Positions 45,979 through 56,832 of a stretch of 64,000 nt of DNA are shown here, piece after piece. The stretch lies in contig NC_092463.1 of the NCBI RefSeq assembly GCF_047495875.1, forward strand, positions 14,007,224 to 14,071,223, written 5' to 3'. The translations under genes and the position numbers were made by a program. This DNA is from Pithys albifrons albifrons (Eukaryota; Chordata; Aves; Passeriformes; Thamnophilidae). Below the pieces are notes generated by a model, which was given only the letters and a program-made list of their open reading frames with translations, was not told the DNA's origin and made no database searches. Positions within the stretch are counted from its first letter, which is position 1, and each line of letters starts with the position of its first letter.

Positions 45979-48300
45979 AAGAGAATAGTCTTTTAGTCCC
46001 ATAAAAAAGACCCAAGAATTATGTTGCCTCCTTAAAACTGCCTTACAGGAAAATAAATTTGCTCAAATTTTGAGCTATCAAAATTTCTGCAGTTTGTTTT
46101 GCTGAAATATATCAGCAATATAAAATATTTCGCCAAATGACAAATCTCACAAAACTTTTTGTTCTACTGAAAAAGTCATTTTCTTAGAAAAAAAGATGTT
46201 TGAGCATAACATCTTTGTCCAGGTCTATATAATATTCTTTCCACATCTCCATATCTCAGAGTTCTTTGCCTTGCTTTCAACTTCTACAATACTTCTTGGT
46301 ATTCTCTGTGTTGTCACATACGTTTGCAATCCCATCATCCCTGCATCTGCTACTTTTCCCTCTGCATTGATCTGCCACTCTGCAGTAGAGTTGGATTAGA
46401 ATGGTTGTCTGAAAAAGAGAAGGATCATGCATTCTTGTTTGATGCCAGGGAGTATATGCCTATTTTTTCTCTATACCATATTAACTATATGTTACCAAAG
46501 TCAAAAGTTGCCCACAGTGTCCACTGAAACTTGTCAGCAGTGTTTGAATTCTTAAAGAGCAAAGTTAAATTACAGAGGTGTTAAGACAGAGTCAGCTTTG
46601 GAGGAAATTTAATTTTTTTGGAAGCTAATGAAGTCAATGTCATTTAGATGGACATTTGACACTGCATATCTGTAGGAGTCAAAAGAGACATTAATTTTTT
46701 ACTTTTAACAGAAGTCGGGATTATACCATCATCTTCAACCAAACATAACTTGGAGCTAACCCACTGGGAGACAGCGGAGTAGATGTTCATAAATTTAAAA
46801 ATTGTATTCTTACTATTGTTAGTATTCCACAAAAGAATTACTGAAGCTTCAACTCATCAAACCAAGCTAAGGAGTGTCTATTTTGTCTTCCTCAGCAGTG
46901 TTCTTCAATTAAGCCTTTGTGAAAGTGAACCATAAAATCTCCAGCAGCATGGAAAAAACCTGAAGTTTATATGTTAGTGTTATCAATAGCTTCTGTAATT
47001 ATTTCCATAATAAATGCCCCCCCCACATAAGAGGGAAGTATGGTAAGGAATAAAATAAACATTGCTAAACTTTGATTGACTTGAAGAATAAGTATTTTTA
47101 TAGATTTTTTTCAGAAATTCTTTTATTTCTGAAAGCTTGACCTCTAGCAGGAATAGTAATCTTGTTAACTTTATAGAATGGATAGCAGTATAAGAATGCA
47201 GTTAAACTCTTCTGTGTTTGACAGGTATCATTGGACATCTAGCTAATTTGCTGATAAGCTATAGACTGTAGAGTTATAATAAAAACCCAGTCACTCCTCA
47301 TGACCACTCAGTCTACAGATCCCCTTTTAAGCCACCAGCAATCATGGATTCCATTGATTATTACTGTTAATATTTGCAAGTAGAAACACACCTGAAAATC
47401 AAGCCATGTGATGTACAGTATTCCCCTTAGAGCAGTTTGGGTGCCATGGCCCCAGTCTGGGTGCATTCTTTGGCCCAGCTAAAGTTCACTGCCCGCTGGC
47501 TATGAAACACTTCTCAAGTTCACGCCATCATCATATACTTTATATTCCTATACTGGTGCAAGCCAGAATTCATGTATCCATTTAACTGAGAGCAATCAGC
47601 ACAGAGACAACACAGTGTAAGCTTGTGAGGGTAAATATGTTGTTGACTGTATAGAGAACAGCTGTAATCAGAATTAATACCTTAGCCAGTGAGACCTTAT
47701 GCAAAGCAAAAAAGCAAATGATTTGTGATGGAATTGCATATATGACATACGTCAAGTTTTATTGCACTTTAGTTGTACTGCAACTGTAATCACACAGAGT
47801 TTCCATTCCAGGATGAGCAAGGGAAGCAACATAATATACAGTTAATCATTTAGTTCAACCTTTCATGATTACTGCTTCTGGAGTCTATAATGCCATTCCT
47901 TAAAGCATAAAATAATAAGTGTTGGTTCTTGGGACAGAAAAGGGACCCCAGATTTGCACAGGGGTTTTTTTTGGGTGCAATAGAAACCTTAGATTCATGA
48001 CTGAACTATCTTATATGTAATAAAGAAAAATGTATATGTTAAAAGAAATAAATGTAACTGGTCTTTCAGGTCCAACAGCTGAGCATAGGCTATGAGTGTT
48101 CAGTTGCACAGAAAGCATTCCAAGCAAAATTTTCCACATATGTAGGTAGCTAAATTTGTAGTTACATGCCTAAGTTGTCAGGTACTTAAAGTCCACTGGA
48201 TTCCAAGCAATTTCTATAATATACTTTGAACAGGCAGTTTTGTGACTCCTACAAGGTAGCTAGCTGGAACTTTAATTCTTTTAAAAAGAAACAAACAAAA
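45979..48300. other. AT-rich sequence, no gene seen
   Basis: No supported feature. An 8-C run lies near 47018-47026. Confidence 0.45.
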
Positions 48301-48358
48301 AGAAGACCGACAAAAACACCCAAACACACACACATGCACACACACAAAAGTAAAAAAA
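48301..48358. repeat. CA-rich and A-rich simple sequence
   Basis: (CA)n runs with ATG interruption (CACACACACATGCACACACA) sit inside an A/C-rich tract that ends in an A-run. Confidence 0.75.
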
Positions 48359-51300
48359 AGTTCCTAGTTTGACTACAAATTGAGCTGCTTTTTTATTGTC
48401 CAGTTTGCTAAAGTGCCTTGACAGGTCAGGAGTTAAAAGCTCTAGGCTTTGCTGCCAGGTGTCCCTGCAGATGCTGTTTGGACTAAACACAGGAAGCAGT
48501 CACTTTATCTTCTGTCTGTCTGGAATGGGGCAGGCAGCTTAATTGAAGAACAAGCTTTCTGAAAGGAAAGTGTTAACAAGCCTCATTGTCAGCATCAGCC
48601 TAATTAACTGCAAGATGAGGTGATATAAACCAGAAGCAGAGAATGAAGTAGGAGGAAGTACAAAAAAAAGTTTAAATAAGGCTGGTAAGGTTGTTTCTCA
48701 ACTTTCATTTTGCTACTGTTTCTTCTACCAGGGCTGCAGGCTGAGAGAAGCATTGTATTGCTGGGGAATGGAGAGCATTAGCTGAGAAACCAAGATTTGC
48801 CTTGAGATGTTTGCAGTTTGAATAAAACCTGATCTTTACCTCCTCTGGCAGCTAGCAAGTACTTGAGATTAAGCTCCATTTGTCCCCCTTGCATTCCTAA
48901 CATGAGTCAGCAACAGAGACTAAAACTGGTGACTAATAATGATGGCATTGGAAAAACTGAGAAGAATTTTCATTAATGTTTCCTTTATATGTCTTCCTCT
49001 ACCATTCTGATTGTACAAATCAGCTCTTACTCAGCCCTGAGATTGGCAAAATGCATGACACGACTGCTTTTCATCTTACTGCCTCCAGTTCAGCTGCAGA
49101 ACAGAGCATCACAGCTCATATAGGTAGAAAATCTTCTCCTTAAATGAAGTTAGGTGAAACTTTCTGTCAGCTCTTTACAAAATCTGTTAAATGACAAAAC
49201 AGTTCCAACACTCCAGCATAATTGTTCTGTAGGTAAGCAGTACAGGAGCAATTACATTTATAGAGATGGAAAAGATCTTTGATATTTTATCTCTATCCCA
49301 TAACACAATGTTCCAGCTTTTTCGGTGGCAGAGAAGCCCACAGCAGTGCACAGTCCCTTTTACTACTGCCTGTTCCACACTGTGACTTAAAGGAAGGCTC
49401 TGAGTTCTTGATGAACCAATGCTTCTTGTTCTGGCCTGCAGTATGAGAATAGTAGTCAATATTAGCTATGTCCAGTCATCAATTGGGTAATTTCATTTAT
49501 TTACCTCAAAACACAAAGCTGCTTCTTTTTCTCATCCTATTTCCAGTATCCCTTTAGTTCAAATTAGGTTGCTCCAGCTGTATCTGAGAACTGAGGCTTC
49601 CCATTTATAGTGAATGATGCAAAGTAGCAACTTGGGACCATGCAGAGTCAGCTATTTTACCTACAGGAGAACACTTCCTCAGTCCCTTCACGGGACTGTA
49701 CCAAGCTGTAATGGCCACTTACAAAGACCTGTTCCTTGCCTCCTCAGTGGAAAACTCAGCAGGCTGGTTTTGGCACAGAATTTGCTTTAGAGTCTTTCAT
49801 CTTTGGTGCTAATCCCTGTCACATGCATTTTCAGACAATAATTCTCTCTTTCTGGGTACTTTTTTGACTATGCTAAACAACTTTCTTTTTTTTTTGTTTT
49901 TCTTCCCCCAGTATGCTGCCATATGATTAGCTCTTAAATAGCTCTGGTCCACATCTGTTCACACTGGAATTGAACAAAGGTGTTCCAGTGCTCTTGGAAA
50001 AAGATCATCAGAATTCAACACAGCATGTCAGACTATGGTTTCTCAAAGTCAGTGAGAGCTTTTCAAAAACTTAAAACTTTCTTAGCTCTATTTGTTCCAC
50101 TTTTACTTATATATAGCAGAACTGTACAAATGGCCATTTTGGAGACATTCAAAGTAACCTACATCTGTCCACTGTTTCCTGACTTATTGTCAGGAAAGGC
50201 AGAGCCCTTTTGGTCAAGTACTCAGTGTCTGGTGTCATGGGCAAGGACTGTTTGACACTTCCAGAATGTAAGCTTCTTTTGAATTAGAGTAGTTGGAGGA
50301 TAAGAAAGCAAGCAGAACTGTCAAAAGATGCCAGTCATTAGAGCTGGACAAATTTCTGCTATTAGATAATGTAATTATTCCCCAAACTGTACTTAATTAT
50401 CAGGTACACAGATAAATCGGCATTTTTATTCCTTTTTTAAATATTGAAAATTAATTGAAAAAAGCTTTTAAGAAAGATAATTAAACAAATATGCTGTGAA
50501 ACAAGGCCATGTGCAATTTCATTTTATGTGTAAATTACATGTAGGCCCAAAGGGGATACAGTCTTATTATACAGTTAGTTTCTCCATTAGCATTTCAATA
50601 GAAAGACTTTTCCTCTTGGTTCAGAGAAAAACAAGGAAAGCAAGAGATATATACACATAGATAGAGGGCCTGGAAAAGCTCCGTTATTCCTCCTCTCAAA
50701 CCCCCCAAAAGGAATAAAAGAGGATAGGGTTGTGATCTCTGTAGATGAGAGGAGGTTGCAGAAGTGTGAAGTGCAACTGATTTCATTCTGTAGTAGACTG
50801 GACTGTAACTTGAATCAGGTCTTAAGTCTTGGTACTGAAATGTTAGTTCCCTGCTGGAATCTGTTCGTGGCAGGACCTCAGTACAGAGTACAAAACTCAG
50901 CAGAAACAGTTATATTCAACCTTTCTGCTTTTCCAGCACCTGTCTTCTTCAGACAAATAAATGCAGAAGTCAGAAAATTGTAGCTACTAGTCCAAAATAT
51001 TTAAACACAGTACATTGTAGTTGCATTTTTAGAAAATCTGAGAAAATCAGCTTCTGAGGCTTTCAGCTTCAGCTCTTCCTCACTCACTGAGAAGTTCCTG
51101 ACATCTTCCCCTGATAGCTGTGGTGTGTTTAGCCACATAATCACTATCCATTTGTTGTTTTGCTCATTTTTGCTTCAAAAGAAACAATCTATGTTTTTGT
51201 TCATTTTAAGTTCACACTGTCAAAGTGACATACTTTGTGTGTATCATCTTGGAGACCTTATTTGGATCCATGTTGTTTATATGCTTTCTTTATGTTTGAA

Positions 51301-51539
51301 TAAGTAAATCCAAGGGAAATTGTGTACTACTGTTGCCTGATATGATTTGGATATACTATTTTTGAAATTAAATATTGGATTGAAAAATGGAATAATGGGA
51401 TTGCCAACAATTCCGTGCAAATTGAGTAGATATTGAACATACTAAAAGTGGTGTATTGAGAGATCTGACAGGCTAGGTGTTAATGTGAAACATCAAATGA
51501 TTTCTAATATTTATTCAAGATGATGTCTATAAGTATAAA
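48359..51539. other. unique sequence, no gene seen
   Basis: A TTTAAATAAGG at about 48670 and GAATAAAACCTG at about 48819 are spaced like the TATA and poly(A) signals of an LTR, but no terminal repeats are visible (see findings). A strong polypyrimidine-AG at 49880-49911 is followed by stops in all three frames. Other open frames have no domain. Confidence 0.4.
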
Positions 51540-52170
51540 GTTATTAATATTTTTATCAATGACCTGGAAATAAAGAAAATTATATCCTAGGGTGCATTAG
51601 GTGTCCAGCAGGTCAAGGGAAGTAAACCTTTTCCTCTACTCTGCCCTGGTGAGGCTGCACCTGGAGTACTGTGTCCAATCCTGGGCTCCTCAGTTCAAGA
51701 AAGACAAGGAACTACTGGAGAGGGTGCAGTGGAGAGGTGCGATGATGATGAGAGGATTGGAGCATCTTTCTTATGAGGAAAGGTGAAGGTAGCTGGGTCT
51801 GCTTGACCTGGAGAAAAGATGACTGAGAGAGGATCTTAACAGTGCATGCAAATATCTTAAAGACAGGTGCCAAGAGGATGAAGCCAGACTCTTTTCAGTG
51901 GTACCTAGTGACTGAACAAGGGGCAACATGAACAAACTGAAACACAGAAAGTTCCATCTGGATATCAGGAAAGACTTTGTTACTATGAGGATGCAGAGTA
52001 CTGAACAGGCTGCCCAGAGAAGCTGTGGATTTTTGCTTCTTTGGAGATACTCACAATCTGTCCAGACATTATCGTTTGCCACGTGCTGTAGGGGAACCTG
52101 TGTTAGCAAGGAGGTTGGACTAAATAATCTCCAGAGGTTCCGTCCAACCCCAAAATTCTGTGATTCTGTA
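51540..52170 (+). mobile_element. CR1 LINE, 3' end with ATTCTGTG tail
   Basis: From about 51600 to 52170 this follows avian CR1 ORF2 and the 3' UTR closely: TGTCCAGCAGGTCAAGGGAA, CTGCACCTGGAGTACTGTGT, TGGAGAGGGTGCAG, CTTATGAGGAAAGG, CTGCCCAGAGAAGCTGTGGA and GGTTGGACTAAATAAT. The final ATTCTGTGATTCTGTA (52154-52169) is the CR1 8-bp repeat tail. The first part (51540-51590) encodes an NIFINDLE-like stretch that normally lies several hundred bases upstream in ORF2, so an internal deletion joins the two. Stops (for example TGA at 51784) make it non-functional. Confidence 0.93.
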
Positions 52171-52439
52171 AAATAAATTACTGCTGAGAAAAGTGGCAGC
52201 ATTTGCCATAATAATCAGGAGAGGACAAAGCAAGGTGGGTTTATTCAAGTGATGTGGAATTTAATGTAGCAAAGAGTGCTGTAATCTAGAACAAGCAAAA
52301 TCATGCTGAAAAATGAATAGTGTAATCTGACTAGTTTCTCAGGAAGAGATACAAGAGTCAGACTGGAAAAGCAAATAAAATTGCATATATGATACCATTG
52401 CAAAAAGGGTAAGACCCTCCTTGGCATATAAGCAACAAA

Positions 52440-52526
52440 CCAGGTACAGAGCACGGCAAAGGGAAGTGTTTTTGTGTCTGTCTAACACATTGGCGGAAAT
52501 GATCCTGGAATATTGTATCCTGTTCT
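52440..52526 (+). mobile_element. older CR1 LINE copy, left part
   Basis: GATCCTGGAATATTGTATCC, followed by TGTTCT, resembles the CR1 ORF2 block encoding "ILEYCIQF". It continues on the other side of the inserted LTR (52941 onward). The left boundary is uncertain, because 52171-52440 is too diverged to classify. Confidence 0.55.
52521..52526 (+). repeat. LTR target-site duplication, left
   Basis: TGTTCT directly before the LTR start is repeated without change at 52935-52940. Confidence 0.8.
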
Positions 52527-52934
52527 TGTAGGGGTGAGTGTGAGTGCATCCCTTAAGGAAAGCTGTTTGTAGTTCTACCTTAAAGAGAACAGAGCTACCT
52601 GGAGTATATGTGGTGCCTTGTGACCAATAAGAGGCTGTGGTGTGTGTAAGGTGAATTGGTTAACCAATTATGTGATAGCATGTTGGATGTGAGAATGCAT
52701 AAAAGGTGTGGTTATTACCGTGTGAGAGTTAGTTAGATCTAGACCTACTGATGTAATAGGAACTTCTAGGAACTATCTTCTTCAACTATGAGCTATGAGA
52801 ACTGTCTGTTCATCTATATTGAATAAACTCTCTAAATTATGAGCCTTCTGATCAAGCCTTCTGATGTCTGCTGTGCCTGAGCTCTTCTGACCGTCAGTCC
52901 ACAGCCCAGCTCGGTATAAGGGGCTCCCCCTATA
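52527..52934 (+). mobile_element. solo LTR of an endogenous retrovirus, 408 bp
   Basis: The element starts TGTAGGGGTGAG and ends GGCTCCCCCTATA. The ends are an imperfect inverted repeat (TAGGGG / CCCCTA), with the usual final CA changed to TA. A perfect 6-bp target duplication (TGTTCT) flanks it; 6 bp is typical of beta/alpharetrovirus-like (ERVK-type) integrases. Promoter-like signals lie in the expected order: CCAAT at 52624-52628, a second pair of CCAAT boxes in a palindrome at 52654-52669, a TATA-like CATAAAAG at 52698-52705 and AATAAA at 52822-52827. No internal viral sequence is present, so it is a solo LTR left by recombination between two LTRs. It sits inside an older CR1 copy. Confidence 0.85.
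52654..52669. promoter_or_regulatory. 16-bp palindrome with back-to-back CCAAT boxes in the solo LTR
   Basis: AATTGGTTAACCAATT is a perfect palindrome about 30 bases upstream of the TATA-like box. It carries a CCAAT box on each strand, the site bound by NF-Y. Confidence 0.6.
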
Positions 52935-52940
52935 TGTTCT
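52935..52940 (+). repeat. LTR target-site duplication, right
   Basis: TGTTCT directly follows the LTR end and is identical to 52521-52526. Confidence 0.8.
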
Positions 52941-53435
52941 TGTGTCACTGTTGGGGGAAAAGATGTCCAAAGACTGAGAAGATATTAAAAAAGAAAGAAA
53001 ATTTATCCTGAAGATGAGAGAAGTGTTTTAAACTGAGAAACTTTATTTATCTAAAAGCTGTTTGAGAACTGACCTGAATTACCTTACTGGAAGAGGATTC
53101 CCGCTGTCAATGAACATTTAAATCTAGCAGAGTAGACCATAACTGCAATTAATGACTAGCAAAGTGAAGCCAGATAAACTGAAACTAGGAAGATAGCAAA
53201 ATATTTAGCAGTCAGGGTAGCTAGCAAGAATAAAATCCAGCAAAAGTAAAGGAAGGATACTTCATATACCATTTTTTTCTGGATCAAGGCAAGATGACTC
53301 TCTGCACTAATTAAAATAGGTTATTTTGATTAATAAAAAGATAACTAAAGAAAAGAGATTGCCTGAAATGTATGAGAGGTCAGACTAGATGATCAGCTTG
53401 GCCTTTTCAGGCCCTAATATGTTGAAATATGTGAA
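52941..53435 (+). mobile_element. older CR1 LINE copy, right part with 3' end
   Basis: After the LTR the CR1 reading resumes: GGAAAAGATGTCCAAAGACT, a segment near TTATCTAAAAGCTGTTTGAG, then GATAAACTGAAACTAGGAAG, and a 3' end GAGAGGTCAGACTAGATGAT, followed by CAGCTTGGCC. The last phrase matches the 3' UTR of reptile-type CR1 (ggtcagactagatgatcataatggtcccttctggcc). It is much more diverged than the copy at 51.5-52.2 kb, in line with its being the host of the LTR insertion. Confidence 0.65.
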
Positions 53436-53736
53436 TTACTTTTATATTTTTTCATACAGAAAATTATATTTTCTATGGTTCTCCACTGGGGAAAACAATT
53501 TTTCCAATAGCTGTAAAGAACACTGCTACTATGCAGAAAATAAAGAGATATCTAAAGATAACTATTAGAAGCCTTGCAGCTGTATTATGCTTTACATAGA
53601 AGGCTAAACAATGACTAGGTAATTGCTGATTACTGTTTACTACAATAATCGTCACTGTCACCTTCCTTCTCCTCCTTTCACATTGTATCTACCTGTTGGC
53701 TTTCACTGTATATTTGGATTAGGTAAGACAGGAATC

Positions 53737-53773
53737 TTTTCTTTTTTCTTTTTTCTTTTCTTTTTTTTTTTTT
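53737..53773. repeat. T-rich/C-interrupted tract
   Basis: Several T runs are separated by single C and end with 14 T. Confidence 0.8.
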
Positions 53774-53876
53774 CACTAAAATGCCAATGTGATCTCTGCC
53801 AGGACCCTCTTGCTATATAGGTATAAATATATAAGGTCTAAATAAACAATAATGAACAAGTACATAAGTGCTTTCA

Positions 53877-53972
53877 CCTCTAGTGAAAGGTGACCCTGCT
53901 CGTGGTAAAGGGGTTAGAACTAGATGATCTTTAAGGTCTTTTTCAACACAAATCTCTCCATGATTCTATGAT
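53877..53972 (+). mobile_element. CR1 LINE 3'-end fragment
   Basis: TAGTGAAAGGTGACCCTG, GGTTAGAACTAGATGATCTT, TAAGGTCTTTTTCAAC and CATGATTCTATGATT follow the avian CR1 3' UTR and tail order. It is 5'-truncated to about 95 bp. Confidence 0.88.
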
Positions 53973-56243
53973 TAACAGAGGAGAAAATTAGGTGAGAGGT
54001 CTCTTTTATGCATTGCCTTAGATGTTACTTCCTTTCTAGTGCTTGATGCTACAGCCAGAAAGTGAACAATCCAAAAGTACCGTCATATGTTTGAGCTGTA
54101 CAAAGCTATTTAATTCACAATTCTTTTCAAGTCCCCAGATTATTTTATGATTTAAGGTTTGTTTGGCACTTTCTCGGAATACATGTGCTCTCCAAACTTT
54201 GTAATTTGTATCATTTATGCAATAACATAAACTGTGATAAAGTAAAGTAATACATCACCATGTCCTGTCAAAAGGGAAAAGTGGCAGTAATGATGCTTAT
54301 AATAACAATAATGATGCCATAAGTTTCCCCCTTCCCAAAGCATGCAACAAAGAGCTGTGTGAGAGAGAACTTCTGTGATATCTTCCATCTTTCTATGCTG
54401 CTGTAATTCAGCGATTCTTTTTTCAATATAAATATGCAGCACATTTTTGCCATTGTTGAAGTAGACTTTTCCACAGTTCTCTTCAAATAATTTGTGTGTA
54501 TAGAGGTGGCTTAATTGGGTGTATATCAGCTTGCATATGTTATACTTTCCATTCTCCAGGGACTGAATTTAACCTTTTATTTCAAAGGCTTTGTGATTTC
54601 AAAAGTATAAAATAAAGTTCCAGTATTATTATCTATGAACTCACCATTTGTAATCAACGTTCCTTTTCTACACTGATGTAATTTAAAGACCTCATTTATT
54701 TTGCATCTAATGAATAACTAAATGAAGTCATACACCTTCTTTAGCTCAATGGTCAAGCAGCCTCTAATTCCACTTGCTTTGTGGGTGTTTTCTTCATTAA
54801 ACATTTCCTTGATCCAGTCTCCCTCTTTGCTTCCTCTCTGGAGAAGGGTAAGCTATAAAGATCTCAAATCTCCTATTTTCCCACAGATGCCTTGCTGCGC
54901 GCTTCTGGAAGAGGGCAGTGAGAGTAGATACACTCCTTTGTCTCACTGAAAGGTCCAAAATTATTTTCTCAATCCTTCCTCTTTTAAAAGACTCATAGAG
55001 GTGTTTAGAGTTTGAGTCAGAAGCTCTAGGTGTAATTGGTGACTATTTCTACTAGGATCTTAGAATCTGTTCTGTAGATTTCCTGTCTCTTGCATGCTCC
55101 TAAGATGTTTTCTCTAACCACTGTTGGTTTGCACTCCATTCCGACCAATATGTTTTTCTCTTTATATAATCACATTGAAAACAGTCAGAAAATGATATTA
55201 AAAATATCATTCTGAATACACATCCAATAGTTTATTAAAGACAAGCAGCACTTGCACTAAAAGACATGTTTTGTTTATAGCTATTTGGCTATCTCACAAA
55301 TGAGATCTTTCCTGATATGTGTATCAAAGATTTATATCCCAATTGACTAAAGAAAAGGTCTAGAGGAGTCTCAATACCTTTTCAATATGTGTTCGACTAA
55401 TTGTCTTTGTTTGAGTGAGTTCCCAACTGCCTGCTCCAGTAACTCTTGCCTCATACAGTGGGTTTAGTGCTTGTCCTTTCCCAAAATCACATTAAAGGCT
55501 GTGATAGGTGTAAAATAATGTCTACTTTAAATTAAAATAACTGCATTTACAGTTACCAAATAGTTAGGAAAAGAGAAAACCTTTGTACTGAATCTTATAC
55601 ACAGCGTGTCACATGGCTTACCATTCATGGTGTATCATAGCTCCACTGCTTTCTTGCGGTATACTGGATCATGAGCCTCACAATTTTGTCTGGTTTTGTC
55701 CATTGTTTATAATACTCAAAGCAGATATGAACACCCTGCCAACCTTATTAAACAGCCTACTACCTTCCAGGAATCCTAAATTGTGTGTCAACAGGCCATC
55801 TGATGTAAGGCAAGGTGCAGATTGGGCTCCCCACAGTCTAGATTAAGACATCTACAAACAGTGTTGTGGTTCCCATGTGGAGTACACCTATGTGTTTCCT
55901 TTCAAGGGAGGATGAGGAAGGAGGTTGTTCCTTCTGAGTAATTCCCAGTTGTGGAGCCCCAGGACAAACCCCAGAAGAGAGAACTGGGCAGTATGCCCAG
56001 ACACAGTAGTAGTGACAAATCCTCTCATGGCAAACAGCTGTATATCAATGGATAAGTATATGCAGGATTGTTGACTACAACATTTTCTCTCAGACCTGGA
56101 TCTTAGCTCTTCCTAATTATTGTTTAAATTATCGCATAGTACATATAAATGCCTTATTGTCAACATTAGATTTTGGAAAGAAAAAAAAAGATAATTTTTG
56201 AGTAGTCAACAGGTTATTTAATTTCAGTGATTTTCAACATTTT
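53973..56243. other. AT-rich sequence, no gene seen
   Basis: No gene, RNA or recognised repeat. Open frames up to 77 codons have no domain. Confidence 0.45.
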
Positions 56244-56248
56244 GTATA
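56244..56248 (+). repeat. ERVL-type LTR target-site duplication, left
   Basis: GTATA precedes the LTR and GAATA follows it; four of five bases agree, and 5 bp is the ERVL-type length. Confidence 0.6.
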
Positions 56249-56827
56249 TGTGCTGGTTTTGGCTGGGCTACAGTTAATTTTCTTTACAGTGGCTAGTATG
56301 GGTCTATGTTTTGGATTTATGCTGAACACAGGGTTGATAATACAGAGATGTTTTTGGTTTTGCTGATCAGTGTTTGCACAGAGCCAAGGGCTTTTCTGCT
56401 TTTCATACTGCCATGCTGGCAAGGAAGCTCAGGGTGCATGGGAGGCTAGGAGGAGACATAGCTGGAGAGTTGACCCAAACTGACCAAAGCAATATTCCAG
56501 ACCACATAACATGGTATATAAAGTTTATGAAGTGGCAGATGGAAGAAGGGGGGATGTTTTTAGTGAAGGCATTTGTCTTCCTAAGTAACTCTGTGATGGG
56601 GCCCTGCTTTCCTGGAGATGACTGAACACCTGCCTACCCATGGAAAACAATGAATTAATTTCTTGTTTTTCTTTGCTTGTGTGCATGGCTTTTGCTTTCT
56701 CTATTAAACTGTCTTTATCTCAACCCATGAGTTTTCCAGCTTTTACCCTTCTGATTCTCTCCTTGATCCCACTGGTGAGTGAGTGGTTGTGTGGGGCTTG
56801 GCTGCTGGCTGAGGTCAAACTGCAACA
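56249..56827 (+). mobile_element. ERVL-type avian solo LTR, 579 bp
   Basis: The LTR begins TGTGCTGGTTTTGGCTGGG and ends GAGGTCAAACTGCAACA, both typical of an abundant avian ERVL LTR family. A TATATAAA box is at 56515-56522. The poly(A) signal ATTAAA is at 56703-56708, followed by CTGTCTTTATCTCAACCCAT, a conserved R/U5 stretch. Flanking GTATA/GAATA is a 5-bp target duplication with one mismatch. No gag or pol sequence follows, so it is a solo LTR. The 108-codon frame at 56640-56966 runs out of the LTR into flanking DNA and is incidental. Confidence 0.9.
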
Positions 56828-56832
56828 GAATA
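56828..56832 (+). repeat. ERVL-type LTR target-site duplication, right
   Basis: GAATA directly after the LTR end matches the left GTATA at four of five bases. Confidence 0.6.

Noticed and set aside
49880..49920. Strong polypyrimidine-AG as the acceptor of a coding exon
   Set aside because: All three frames meet a stop within 30 bases after the AG (49910-49911), so no coding exon follows. A non-coding exon cannot be excluded.
51771..52202. 143-codon minus-strand frame as a gene
   Set aside because: It is the antisense of the CR1 3' end.
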